Origin: CAYJEJ01 sp964369315
Lineage (GTDB): Bacteria; Pseudomonadota; Alphaproteobacteria; UBA3830; JAIRWN01
Direction: 5' to 3'
DNA length: 55,295 bases
Assembly: GCA_964369315.1 (NCBI GenBank)
Contig: CAYJEJ010000006.1
Span: 1 to 55,295 of the forward strand
Made by a program: the position numbers and the translations under genes. A model generated the notes under the pieces. That model made no database searches and was not told where the DNA came from. It saw nothing but the letters and a program-made list of their open reading frames with translations. The number at the start of each line of letters is the position of its first letter. Positions within the stretch are counted from its first letter, which is position 1. Positions 26,042 to 34,619 of this stretch are shown here, in pieces.

Positions 26042-27460
26042 ATGGCTGAAAATATAGGAAAAATTTCTAGTGTAATCGGTGCGATTGTTGATGTTTATTT
26101 CCCCAATAAGATACCGCCAGTTTTCAATGCTCTTGAGCTGGAAAATGGTGGTGAAAAACTGATTCTTGAGGTTGCTCAACATATTGGTGACGGTCAGGTG
26201 CGTTCAATTGCTATGGGCTCGACCGATGGCTTGGTTCGGGGACAAGAGGTTTTAGATACAGGTCGACAAATTGAGGTTCCAGTTGGTGAAGGCACACTTG
26301 GAAGGATTATGAATGTGGTTGGCGAGCCAATTGACAACCTTGGACCTATCGAACATAAAAAGAAACTCCCGATTCATCGGGAAACCCCTTCTTTCACAGA
26401 CCAATCGACAGAATCGGAAATTTTGGAAACAGGCATTAAAGTGGTCGACCTATTGTGCCCATATGTGAGGGGCGGTAAAATCGGTCTTTTTGGGGGTGCT
26501 GGCGTTGGTAAAACTGTATTAATTATGGAACTAATCAACAATATCGCCAAGGCACATGGTGGCTATTCAGTTTTTGCAGGTGTTGGCGAGCGTACTCGTG
26601 AGGGCAACGACCTTTATCACGAAATGATTGACTCTGGTGTGAATACTTTGGATGGTAAGGGTTCCAAGGCGTCGCTGATATATGGTCAAATGAACGAGTC
26701 CCCTGGTGCACGTGCTAGGGTTGCGTTGACGGGGCTAACGGTTGCAGAATATTTTCGAGACTATGAGAATCAAGATGTTTTGTTGTTTATAGACAATATA
26801 TTCAGGTTTACCCAAGCTGGGTCAGAGGTGTCGGCGTTATTAGGCAGAATTCCTTCTGCTGTGGGATATCAGCCAACCTTGGCGACCGAGATGGGCGAGT
26901 TACAGGAGAGGATTACCAGCACTGATAAGGGTTCCATCACCAGTGTGCAAGCGGTATATGTGCCTGCAGATGACCTGACTGACCCTGCACCAGCGACATC
27001 TTTTTCTCACTTAGATGCCATGACAGTGTTAAGTAGAAAAATATCAGAGCTAGCAATATTTCCTGCGGTTGACCCATTGGATTCGACATCTAGGATTTTG
27101 GACCCAAGAATTTTGGGTCAAGAGCACTATGATGTCGCGAGAGAGGTTCAAAGAATCTTACAGACCTATAAGTCGCTACAGGATATAATCGCAATCTTGG
27201 GCATGGACGAATTATCTGAGGAAGATAAGCTCACTGTTGCACGTGCAAGAAAAATTCAGCGTTTTTTATCGCAACCTTTCCACGCAGCCGAGCCTTTTAC
27301 TGGCATGAAAGGGGTTTATGTTAACCTTGCCGACACAGTAAGAAGCTTTAAGGCAATTATAGATGGGCAGAGCGACCATTTGCCAGAAAGTGCGTTCTAT
27401 ATGGTTGGGACAATAGAGGATGTTTATACTAAGGCAACAGACCTAGCGGACAAGGCTTAA
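26042..27460 (+). CDS. atpD: ATP synthase F1 beta subunit
   Basis: The catalytic subunit that makes ATP. Walker A GGAGVGKT is at 151-158; GERTREGNDLYHEM, the Walker B DVLLFIDNIFRFTQAGSEVS and the DELSEED loop near 390 are all present. 472 residues. In nearly all bacteria atpC (epsilon) follows; here only 35 bases separate atpD from ileS, so epsilon is missing from the operon. Confidence 0.98.
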   Translation: MAENIGKISSVIGAIVDVYFPNKIPPVFNALELENGGEKLILEVAQHIGDGQVRSIAMGSTDGLVRGQEVLDTGRQIEVPVGEGTLGRIMNVVGEPIDNLGPIEHKKKLPIHRETPSFTDQSTESEILETGIKVVDLLCPYVRGGKIGLFGGAGVGKTVLIMELINNIAKAHGGYSVFAGVGERTREGNDLYHEMIDSGVNTLDGKGSKASLIYGQMNESPGARARVALTGLTVAEYFRDYENQDVLLFIDNIFRFTQAGSEVSALLGRIPSAVGYQPTLATEMGELQERITSTDKGSITSVQAVYVPADDLTDPAPATSFSHLDAMTVLSRKISELAIFPAVDPLDSTSRILDPRILGQEHYDVAREVQRILQTYKSLQDIIAILGMDELSEEDKLTVARARKIQRFLSQPFHAAEPFTGMKGVYVNLADTVRSFKAIIDGQSDHLPESAFYMVGTIEDVYTKATDLADKA

Positions 27461-27495
27461 GAAAGAAACAGGTCAATTTTTTTGGAGGAATTATT

Positions 27496-30288
27496 ATGAG
27501 TGAGGATTATAAATCTACGGTTTTTCTTCCAAAAACATCTTTTTCGATGAAGGCAGGCTTGCCTGAAAAAGAGCCAGAAATTCTCAAACAATGGGAATCT
27601 GATGGTTTATATAAAAAAATCAGAAATCAGTCCAAAGGCAAGAAAAAATTTATTCTACACGATGGACCTCCATTCGCTAATGGCTCGCCACATGCTGGGA
27701 CGGCATTTAATAGAATTATTAAAGATATCGTCGTGAAGTTCAAGCAAATGCAGGGATATGACGCTCCATTTGTGCCTGGGTGGGATTGTCATGGTTTGCC
27801 AATTGAGTGGAAGGTCGAAGAAAATTTACGTAAAGAAAAAAAATCAAAAGAAGACATAGGGACAGTCCCTTTTCGACAAATGTGTCGCGATTTCGCCAAT
27901 TATTGGATAGATGTTCAACGCACAGTGTTTAAAAGATTGGGCTCTTTAGCTGACTGGGACTCTCCATACCTCACGATGGACGCCAAAAATGAATCAAATA
28001 TGATTAGGGGGTTTGGAAAATTGCTCTCTAGTGGTGCTTTATATAGGGGGCAACGTCCAGTTTTATGGTCAGTTGTTGAAAAAACGGCACTTGCTGAAGC
28101 CGAAGTTGAGTATAAAGACAAGAAATCCTCAAGTATTTATGTCGCCTTTAATATAAAAAGTGCTCCAAGCGATGACTTGTTACATGCTGCTTGCGTGATA
28201 TGGACGACAACCCCTTGGACGCTTCCTAGTAATCGGGCGATTTCGTTTTCCAAGGACATAGACTATGTGTTGATGTCTTGTTCTGGGTGCGTTGAAGATA
28301 GCGACAGAGAGTTTATTGTCATTGTTGCCAACGATTTAAAGGATGCTTTTTTGAATGATGTTGGTTGCATCAGCCACAAGGTCATTAGAAAAGTTGAATC
28401 AGAAGAGATTGACAAAATAATATGTCGCCACCCTTTTCATGGGAAGGGGTTTGATTTTGATGTTCCTATGCTCGATGGTAAACACGTTACCACAGAGGCG
28501 GGAACAGGCTTTGTCCATACTGCTCCAGCACACGGTGTTGATGATTTTTATATATGCCAAAAACATAATATAGAAGTTGTTCAAACAGTCAACGAAGGTG
28601 GTTGTTATTGTGATAATGTGCCGCTTTTTGCGGGCAAACATATCTTCAAAATAGACCCTGAAATCTTGGAATATTTGCGTGAGGTTGGCAGTTTGTTGTG
28701 TGCGAAGGAAATTGTCCACAGCTATCCCCATTCTTGGCGTTCCAAGGCACCTTTGATTTATCGCACAACGAAACAGTGGTTCATCAGTCTTGACAAAACA
28801 AATTTACGCCAACAGGCTTTGACCGCGATTGAAAACGTCAGGTGGTTGCCCGAGCAGGGATATAATCGTATAAAATCATTTGTCTCAACGAGGGGGGACT
28901 GGTGCATCTCGAGGCAGAGGTCTTGGGGGGTGCCGTTACCCATTTTTGTTCACAAAAAAACAGAGGAAGCCCTCATAGATGAAAATGTGATTGAGCGTAT
29001 TGCGACAATCGTTGAAAAAGAAGGGACAGATGCTTGGTTTACTCGTCCCGCAGGGGATTTTTTGGGGGATGAATATCCAGAATCTGATTATGTGAAAGTA
29101 TTCGACATTGTCGATGTTTGGTTGGAAAGCGGAAGTACGCACTCTTATGTGTTGGATAAGAGAGATGAACTAAATTGGCCAGCCGACCTTTATTTAGAAG
29201 GGTCTGACCAGCACCGTGGATGGTTTCAGGCGGCATTATTGCACTCATGTGCAACGAAAGGAAGTGCCCCATATAAAACCGTTTTGACACACGGGTTTGT
29301 GTTGGATGAGCGTGGTTATAAAATGTCAAAATCACTCGGGAATGTTGTTGACCCGATGGATATTGTCAACAAGTCTGGTGCGGATATCATGCGTTTGTGG
29401 GCGGTGAATAATGAATATACCGAAGATATGAAGTTCGGTCACAGCATTATCAAACAACAGGAAGATGTTTATCGTCGTTTGAGAAATACTTTAAGGTATA
29501 TGTTGGGGGTGCTTGACGATTATAAAGAGGAAACAGAGCTCACAGCATATGACCAGTTCTCGAAGCTTGATAAATGGATTCTTAGCAGACTAAGTCAAGT
29601 GGATAAGTTCATAGAAAAACAAATTGAGACATTTTCGCTCAATAAGGTCATCGTTGAGATTCATAATTTTTGTAGTGCAGAGCTGTCAGCATTTTATTTT
29701 GATATAATGAAAGATTGCCTATACTGCGACTCGCCAAACAGCATTAAAAGACGTGCTTATCGAACTGTGGTGTCCATAATTTTCAATCGGTTAATAAAAT
29801 GGCTTGCACCAATAATTTCTTTTACAGCAGAAGAGGCTTGGCAGACAAGACATCCTAACACTGAGAGTATCCACCTTCAATTATTTGACGAATTTCCTGC
29901 AGTTTGGTCAAGTTGGGGTGATGAAGAGCTTTGGGGATTTGTTAAATTAATCAGGTCATGTGTTACATCTGAGATAGAAAAATCTAGGGAAAAAAAGCTG
30001 ATAGGTTCGAGCCTGCAGGCAAGCGTTGTGATTTATGACCCAGACGAAGATATCGGGAAAATCAGTTTTTCAGATGAACAATGGTCTGAAATATTTATTA
30101 CCTCGGGCGTAAAAATTTTAAATTCTGCTCCATTAGGTGAGGCTGTGAAAATATCTGATGATAGGAATATATGGATTGAAGTATTGCCTGCACAGGGGAC
30201 AAAATGTCAAAGGTGTTGGCGGGTGCTGCCTGAAGTGAGCGAGAAAGAGAGTTTATGTCAAAGGTGTTTAGAGGTTGTCAGTCAATAA
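27496..30288 (+). CDS. ileS: Isoleucyl-tRNA synthetase
   Basis: IleRS charges tRNA-Ile and edits valine. 930 residues with a strong GGAGGA ribosome site. The editing domain (about 190-385), the KMSKS motif (609-613) and a C-terminal zinc finger with two CQRC pairs are all present. The HIGH motif, near GPPFANG, reads His66-Ala-Gly-Thr69, so the last His, which contacts ATP in class I synthetases, is Thr. The downstream DCHGLPIEWKVE is intact. lspA overlaps its end by 14 bases. Confidence 0.95.
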   Translation: MSEDYKSTVFLPKTSFSMKAGLPEKEPEILKQWESDGLYKKIRNQSKGKKKFILHDGPPFANGSPHAGTAFNRIIKDIVVKFKQMQGYDAPFVPGWDCHGLPIEWKVEENLRKEKKSKEDIGTVPFRQMCRDFANYWIDVQRTVFKRLGSLADWDSPYLTMDAKNESNMIRGFGKLLSSGALYRGQRPVLWSVVEKTALAEAEVEYKDKKSSSIYVAFNIKSAPSDDLLHAACVIWTTTPWTLPSNRAISFSKDIDYVLMSCSGCVEDSDREFIVIVANDLKDAFLNDVGCISHKVIRKVESEEIDKIICRHPFHGKGFDFDVPMLDGKHVTTEAGTGFVHTAPAHGVDDFYICQKHNIEVVQTVNEGGCYCDNVPLFAGKHIFKIDPEILEYLREVGSLLCAKEIVHSYPHSWRSKAPLIYRTTKQWFISLDKTNLRQQALTAIENVRWLPEQGYNRIKSFVSTRGDWCISRQRSWGVPLPIFVHKKTEEALIDENVIERIATIVEKEGTDAWFTRPAGDFLGDEYPESDYVKVFDIVDVWLESGSTHSYVLDKRDELNWPADLYLEGSDQHRGWFQAALLHSCATKGSAPYKTVLTHGFVLDERGYKMSKSLGNVVDPMDIVNKSGADIMRLWAVNNEYTEDMKFGHSIIKQQEDVYRRLRNTLRYMLGVLDDYKEETELTAYDQFSKLDKWILSRLSQVDKFIEKQIETFSLNKVIVEIHNFCSAELSAFYFDIMKDCLYCDSPNSIKRRAYRTVVSIIFNRLIKWLAPIISFTAEEAWQTRHPNTESIHLQLFDEFPAVWSSWGDEELWGFVKLIRSCVTSEIEKSREKKLIGSSLQASVVIYDPDEDIGKISFSDEQWSEIFITSGVKILNSAPLGEAVKISDDRNIWIEVLPAQGTKCQRCWRVLPEVSEKESLCQRCLEVVSQ

Positions 30289-30766
30289 ACATATTTATAA
30301 AAAATTATTAGCACTGACCATAGCGGTCGGTGTCGTTTTTCTTGACCAGTTTTCTAAGAAATTAGTTTTAGGTCATTTTTTTGATAACCCAATCATAAAA
30401 TCATTAATAATTAACCCATATCTCAGTATTAACCTAGTGTTTAATAAGGGGGTTAGTTTTGGTTTGTTAAGCGAACAGGTGTCAAAAGCTTTTCTTATAT
30501 ATTTAACTGGCGGAATAGTGATTTTTTTACTCGTGTTGTTCTTTAAAACTCACCAGTTCACTAAATCTTTAGCAATTGCGATGATAATTGGGGGAGCAAC
30601 AGGAAATATAATAGACAGGCTGTTGATTGGTAGCGTAGTTGATTTTATTGATTTACATATCAACAATTTTTATTGGCCAGCATTTAACGTTGCCGATTCG
30701 TTTATTTGTTTGGGAGCTTTTTTATTTTTGCTTGAAGCGAAGGGATGCAAGGATCAGAAAAATTAA
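30275..30766 (+). CDS. lspA: Signal peptidase II (lipoprotein)
   Basis: LspA cuts signal peptides of lipoproteins in the inner membrane. Four membrane helices, 163 residues. The motifs NKGVSFG (57-63), GGATGNIIDR (106-115) and the catalytic aspartates Asp123 (VVDF) and Asp141 (NVADS) are present. The start is TTG inside the end of ileS. ileS-lspA is a common bacterial pair. A likely substrate, a mini lipoprotein, lies at 47.2 kb. Confidence 0.94.
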   Translation: MSVNKHIYKKLLALTIAVGVVFLDQFSKKLVLGHFFDNPIIKSLIINPYLSINLVFNKGVSFGLLSEQVSKAFLIYLTGGIVIFLLVLFFKTHQFTKSLAIAMIIGGATGNIIDRLLIGSVVDFIDLHINNFYWPAFNVADSFICLGAFLFLLEAKGCKDQKN

Positions 30767-31635
30767 TTGAGCGTTTCATAGAGGCGATAATCTCTCAAAG
30801 AGGGAGCTCGAAAAACACCGTTTCATCCTATGAAGCTGACCTTTATGCATTTAAAAAACAAATAAAAAATAAGACCCTTACGGAAGTTTGTAAGAAAGAT
30901 ATTGTCTTTTATATAGAAACGATGCGAAACCAAGGGCTCTCGAGCAAGACTGAATCGAGACGTCTTGCTGCCATAAGGCAGTTTTATGCTTTTCTGACAG
31001 AGGAGGAAGTTATAACAGAAAACCCCTCCCTGTCCCTAGACAATCCAAAGTCATATAAAAGCCTTCCAAGATGCATCAGTCAGGACGAGGTTCTGCAGTT
31101 GTTTTCAGCGACAAATGAGCTGAAGTATGAAGAGCGTATAAGAGCACAGGTTTTATTACACCTGTTATATGGAAGTGGGCTCAGAGTGAGTGAAGCACTG
31201 GGTTTGAGGTTCAACATGTTTGATGATGGAGGAAAATTCGTCCGTGTTTTAGGCAAGGGGGGGAAGGAAAGGCTAGTCGGCTTGTCTGATGATGGATATT
31301 GTCTGGTTCAGGAGCTCAAAACCTGTAATATTGGGCAAAGCGACGATTGGCTTTTTCCATCAGTAAATAAAAAGAAACATATCTCGAGGCAAAGGATATT
31401 TCAGATTTTAAGATTTTTAGCCATAGAAGGTGGGGTCAACCCAAAATCAGTATCCCCACATGTTATGAGGCACGCATTTGCCACGCATTTGATTGATAAT
31501 GGCGCTGACCTCTTAAGCGTTAAGAAGATGCTTGGACACAGCAGTATTACAACAACCGAGATATATACCCATATCAGTAACACAAAGATTAAAAAAGAAC
31601 TGTTTGAAAAGCATCCTCTTCAAAAAAACAAATAA
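30745..31635 (+). CDS. xerD: Tyrosine recombinase XerD
   Basis: XerC/XerD resolve chromosome dimers at dif. An N-terminal SAM-like domain (1-95) is followed by the catalytic domain with Arg147, Lys171, His239, Arg242, His265 and the nucleophile Tyr274. The NGADLLSVKKMLGHSSITTTEIYTH segment fits XerD better than XerC, but XerC cannot be excluded. 296 residues. Its ATG overlaps lspA by 22 bases. A hairpin at 31636-31672 ends the operon. Confidence 0.9.
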   Translation: MQGSEKLIERFIEAIISQRGSSKNTVSSYEADLYAFKKQIKNKTLTEVCKKDIVFYIETMRNQGLSSKTESRRLAAIRQFYAFLTEEEVITENPSLSLDNPKSYKSLPRCISQDEVLQLFSATNELKYEERIRAQVLLHLLYGSGLRVSEALGLRFNMFDDGGKFVRVLGKGGKERLVGLSDDGYCLVQELKTCNIGQSDDWLFPSVNKKKHISRQRIFQILRFLAIEGGVNPKSVSPHVMRHAFATHLIDNGADLLSVKKMLGHSSITTTEIYTHISNTKIKKELFEKHPLQKNK

Positions 31636-31672
31636 GCACCTCAAGGTTAAATAGTTTTTAACCTCGAGATGC
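31636..31672. terminator. Hairpin between xerD and convergent secreted-protein gene
   Basis: A 12-bp stem with one mismatch (31640-31651 with 31657-31668) and a 5-nt loop, extended by a GCA/TGC pair, lies in the gap between two convergent genes. Only the minus-strand reading has a T-rich tail after the stem, so it probably ends the secreted-protein operon and may also stop xerD transcription. Confidence 0.6.
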
Positions 31673-31693
31673 CTCAAGCCAGAGTTTAGATGC

Positions 31694-32434
31694 TTAATTA
31701 AGCTGTAATAAATTCAAATCAATGAAACTGGAAAATGTTCCTTTTAGTTTTTCAGGCATAACATCTAATACTGCTTTTAATGATGTTGCATTATCCATTT
31801 TATCTGTAGCGACAGATGGAAATAAAACGTTGATGCCATAAAATGTTGAACTGTTATAAGAGAAATTAGACACAATAATTCTCCAACAATCTTTAGGGCA
31901 GATATTGGATATATCTGCGACATTTCCAGATAAAGTTTGACGTCCGTAGTCACCTATATGAACACTGAAATCACAGGCACTTTTGTTGGAACCAATATTA
32001 TTGCCGTTTTCATCGAAACCGAATAGGTTATAACTTATTGTTCCTTGCCAGTTCATAGATGCATTAGGTTGATCTTCATTATAAAAAACCCTTTGTGGCT
32101 TAAAGCAGTTAGAACCAGCTCCGCTATCATTGAGTTGCGTAACTAAGAAAACTTTTTTGAAATTTCCATCGTTTAACCCAAAAATTTTACTAAGTTCTGG
32201 AGAATTAATTTCCTCAATTAGATGGGCTTTTACATACATCCCAGGCCCATATATAAAATCATAAGGGTGAACAAACGGTGCTTTTGGGTATGCGAACATC
32301 GGGTCATACTCAAGCAAAGTTTGTAATGCAAGACATTTGGCTTTTTCATCAATTCCAACAGTCTTCTCGTTTTGTAAACTCGCATTTGATTGTGCGGTTA
32401 ATAAAATTATTATAGATAATATATATTTAAACAT
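31694..32434 (-). CDS. Secreted orphan protein, paralogue B
   Basis: A 246-residue protein with a signal peptide (residues 1-20) and no domain I recognise. It is a clear paralogue of the gene upstream (32476-33225): shared YPKAPF, FKPQRVFY, W-x-G-x-I-x-YNL, NVADIS-x-IC and CW-x-I blocks in the same order. Cysteines in the shared IC and CW blocks suggest a disulfide. The AAGGAGG ribosome site is strong. It probably shares a transcript with its paralogue, 41 bases upstream. Likely an exported, beta-rich protein; function unknown. Confidence 0.75.
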   Translation of the reverse strand: MFKYILSIIILLTAQSNASLQNEKTVGIDEKAKCLALQTLLEYDPMFAYPKAPFVHPYDFIYGPGMYVKAHLIEEINSPELSKIFGLNDGNFKKVFLVTQLNDSGAGSNCFKPQRVFYNEDQPNASMNWQGTISYNLFGFDENGNNIGSNKSACDFSVHIGDYGRQTLSGNVADISNICPKDCWRIIVSNFSYNSSTFYGINVLFPSVATDKMDNATSLKAVLDVMPEKLKGTFSSFIDLNLLQLN

Positions 32435-32475
32435 TTTTATACCTCCTTTATAAACAATGTGTTTTTAATTAGGGT

Positions 32476-33225
32476 TTAATTAAAAATTGGCAATAATTCA
32501 AGAAATTTTCTTTTTATCCCATCAGGCATATTATTCTTTAAAGTTTCTAAATTATAATCTAATGGAACATCAAATATATCATCATGGGTATAGTTAGCTG
32601 GAAATAAAATATTTAAGCCAACATAACTTTTATCATTATGGGAAAAATAAGAACAAACTATCTTCCAACAAAATCCATTACAGATATCCGAGATGTTAGC
32701 TACATTACGAGATAATACAAGTAGACCTTGCTGGTTTAAAGATATACCAAATGAATCGCTTCCTTTTTTACATCCATCCTCTGTACCATTTTCATTAAAA
32801 ACCCTTAAATTATAACGAATTACCCCCGTCCATTCTTGTGTTTGATTGCATTCAGAACTTAAGTCGTAAAAAACTCTTTGTGGTTTAAATAAATTATCAC
32901 CGTATATAGTGTCATTCGGTTGTGCAACAACTATGAAACCATCCAATCTATTAGCCCAGCCATTCATAACAAGGCTCTCGCGGACTTTTTTGGCATTACT
33001 TACATCAATGATGTATGCTTTATAATAATCACTCAAACCACTATAATCGTGGGAATGTATAAATGGAGCTTTTGGGTAGCCATGCAGAGCAGCTTGTCTA
33101 GGTAACTCTGTTACTTGTGAAACATCGTATTGACCACGATTATTTTGGGACAAATGATTTTTTTGTAAACTTGCACATGAATTGAAAGCTAGTAAAAAAG
33201 TAATAGATAATATATATCTAAGCAT
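32476..33225 (-). CDS. Secreted orphan protein, paralogue A
   Basis: A 249-residue protein, tandem paralogue of the following gene. The signal peptide ends near LAFNSCASL, which resembles but does not strictly fit a lipobox (Asn and Ser before the Cys). Conserved blocks with its partner: YPKAPFIH, FKPQRVFY, NVANIS and the GFCWKI segment. An AGAGGT site precedes the ATG. No family is recognised. The pair lies between xerD and ctrA, both core genes, so it looks like a lineage-specific insertion with a local duplication. Confidence 0.75.
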   Translation of the reverse strand: MLRYILSITFLLAFNSCASLQKNHLSQNNRGQYDVSQVTELPRQAALHGYPKAPFIHSHDYSGLSDYYKAYIIDVSNAKKVRESLVMNGWANRLDGFIVVAQPNDTIYGDNLFKPQRVFYDLSSECNQTQEWTGVIRYNLRVFNENGTEDGCKKGSDSFGISLNQQGLLVLSRNVANISDICNGFCWKIVCSYFSHNDKSYVGLNILFPANYTHDDIFDVPLDYNLETLKNNMPDGIKRKFLELLPIFN

Positions 33226-33488
33226 TGTTAAACCTCTTATGTAAAACAGTAAAATTTGAATATAAAGTTTTTACATAAAAAATCATTTTTTAATTTAAAG
33301 TGACAAAATACAATCTTTGTAAATACGGCAACAATTTATTAAAAAATAATCGCTACTATAACGTATTCAATGTATAAAATTTAAATCAATAAATTTTTTA
33401 TAATTAATGGTTACTAATAATTCAAAAACACATCGAACTTATAAACAATAAATTTCTTTACGAGTTATATAATGACATGTTATCAGGT

Positions 33489-34265
33489 CTATCGACCTTG
33501 GCAGGCTAAACGCGGCTGTTTTATATTAGATTGCTCCTGAATGTTTCTTGCTTTTGGTGTGCGTCTTTTATATCCATTAATGCTCGCTTTCCCAGGTTCA
33601 CGAAGTACATATCCCCTGCCCCAAACGGTTTCTATGTAGCATTCGCCGTCTAAAGCTTCTATAAGTTTTCTGCGTAATTTACATACAAAAACATCAATAA
33701 TTTTTAACTCTGGCTCATCTATCCCGCCATATAAATGATTGAGGAACATCTCTTTCGTTAGGGTTGAGCCCTTTCTTAGGCACAATAATTCTAGTATGGA
33801 ATATTCCTTGCCCGTTAAACGCAACGGAATCCCGTCAATCTCTGCGATACGTGAGCTTAAGTTAATGGACAGTCTTCCTGTTACGATATGAGATTCGCTG
33901 TGTCCCTTAGAGCGTCTTATGATTGCCTGTACCCTTGAGACTAATTCTGTTCTATCAAATGGTTTGATTAAATAGTCATCAGCACCGATATCGAGGCATT
34001 TAACGCGGTCGGATGTCTCAGATATTCCAGAAAGAACTAAAACAGGGGTGGAAATACTGCTAGAGCGAAGCCTCCTGATGACCTCAAACCCATCTATATC
34101 TGGTAATAATAAGTCCAATATAATTAGGTCATAATCATATAATTTACCAATTTCTAGTCCATCCTGACCCAAGTCAGTCGCATCGACAACAAACCCCTCG
34201 CTTCTCAGTACTGCAGAAATGCCCTTTGCGGTTGCAACATCATCTTCAACTATAAGGATACGCAT
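33489..34265 (-). CDS. ctrA: Cell-cycle response regulator CtrA
   Basis: CtrA is the OmpR-type master cell-cycle regulator of alphaproteobacteria. From the ATG at 34265 (GGAG site) it has 258 residues; a longer reading to 34292 lacks support. Receiver domain with phosphoacceptor Asp51 and Lys101; linker IIRRSKGH; winged-helix domain with TGKEYSILELL, KEMFLNHLYGG and DEPELKIIDVFVCKLRRK, nearly identical to Caulobacter. Residues 225-258 form a basic tail ending GR. The Caulobacter protein ends with AA, a ClpXP tag; this one does not. Two CtrA-type boxes lie upstream. Confidence 0.96.
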   Translation of the reverse strand: MRILIVEDDVATAKGISAVLRSEGFVVDATDLGQDGLEIGKLYDYDLIILDLLLPDIDGFEVIRRLRSSSISTPVLVLSGISETSDRVKCLDIGADDYLIKPFDRTELVSRVQAIIRRSKGHSESHIVTGRLSINLSSRIAEIDGIPLRLTGKEYSILELLCLRKGSTLTKEMFLNHLYGGIDEPELKIIDVFVCKLRRKLIEALDGECYIETVWGRGYVLREPGKASINGYKRRTPKARNIQEQSNIKQPRLACQGR

Positions 34266-34309
34266 ATAAATACTCCAATTAACATGCTTCATATAATTAA
34301 GCGAATTAG

Positions 34310-34368
34310 TTAAATTTTTATTAAAATTAATCTAATTTTTTAGATATTAGCAATTAAAATAAAATTAA
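34310..34368 (-). promoter_or_regulatory. Two CtrA-type boxes upstream of ctrA
   Basis: Two exact TTAA-N7-TTAA arrays lie 45 to 103 bases before the ctrA start: 34310-34324 and 34354-34368. On the minus strand the first ends TTAAC, the full Caulobacter consensus. This fits CtrA autoregulation. The region is very AT-rich, so chance is possible, but two in about 60 bases is unlikely. Confidence 0.5.
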
Positions 34369-34442
34369 TCAAAGTAAAACTAACAAAATAAAGTGAAATA
34401 ATAAAGAAATTAAAGGCTTGTTCCTATTGTTTCCACAAAAAG

Positions 34443-34518
34443 TGGTAGGCGCTACAGGATTCGAACCTGTGACCCTCTGATTAAAAGTCAGATGCTCTAC
34501 CAACTGAGCTAAGCACCC
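34443..34518 (-). tRNA. tRNA-Lys (TTT)
   Basis: A complete cloverleaf on the minus strand. Acceptor stem GGGTGCT with AGCGCCT (a G-U at the first pair), D-arm TAGCTCAGTTGGTAGAGCA, anticodon loop CTTTTAA giving UUU, T-arm with GGTTCGAATCC, and an encoded CCA. Lysine is the predicted charge. Confidence 0.97.
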
Positions 34519-34539
34519 ACAACAATAAAGACAAGTGGT

Positions 34540-34568
34540 ACACTAAATCAGTCATCAAGTTTTTGCAA
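34540..34568 (-). promoter_or_regulatory. Promoter of tRNA-Lys
   Basis: On the minus strand, TTGCAA (34563-34568), a 17-nt spacer and TAGTGT (34540-34545) lie about 20 bases before the tRNA. The position and spacing suit a short-leader tRNA promoter. The -10 is imperfect. Confidence 0.4.
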
Positions 34569-34619
34569 GAGTATTTTATTTGTTGATTAACAAAACTTAT
34601 TTATAGGTGGGAGTTTTTT

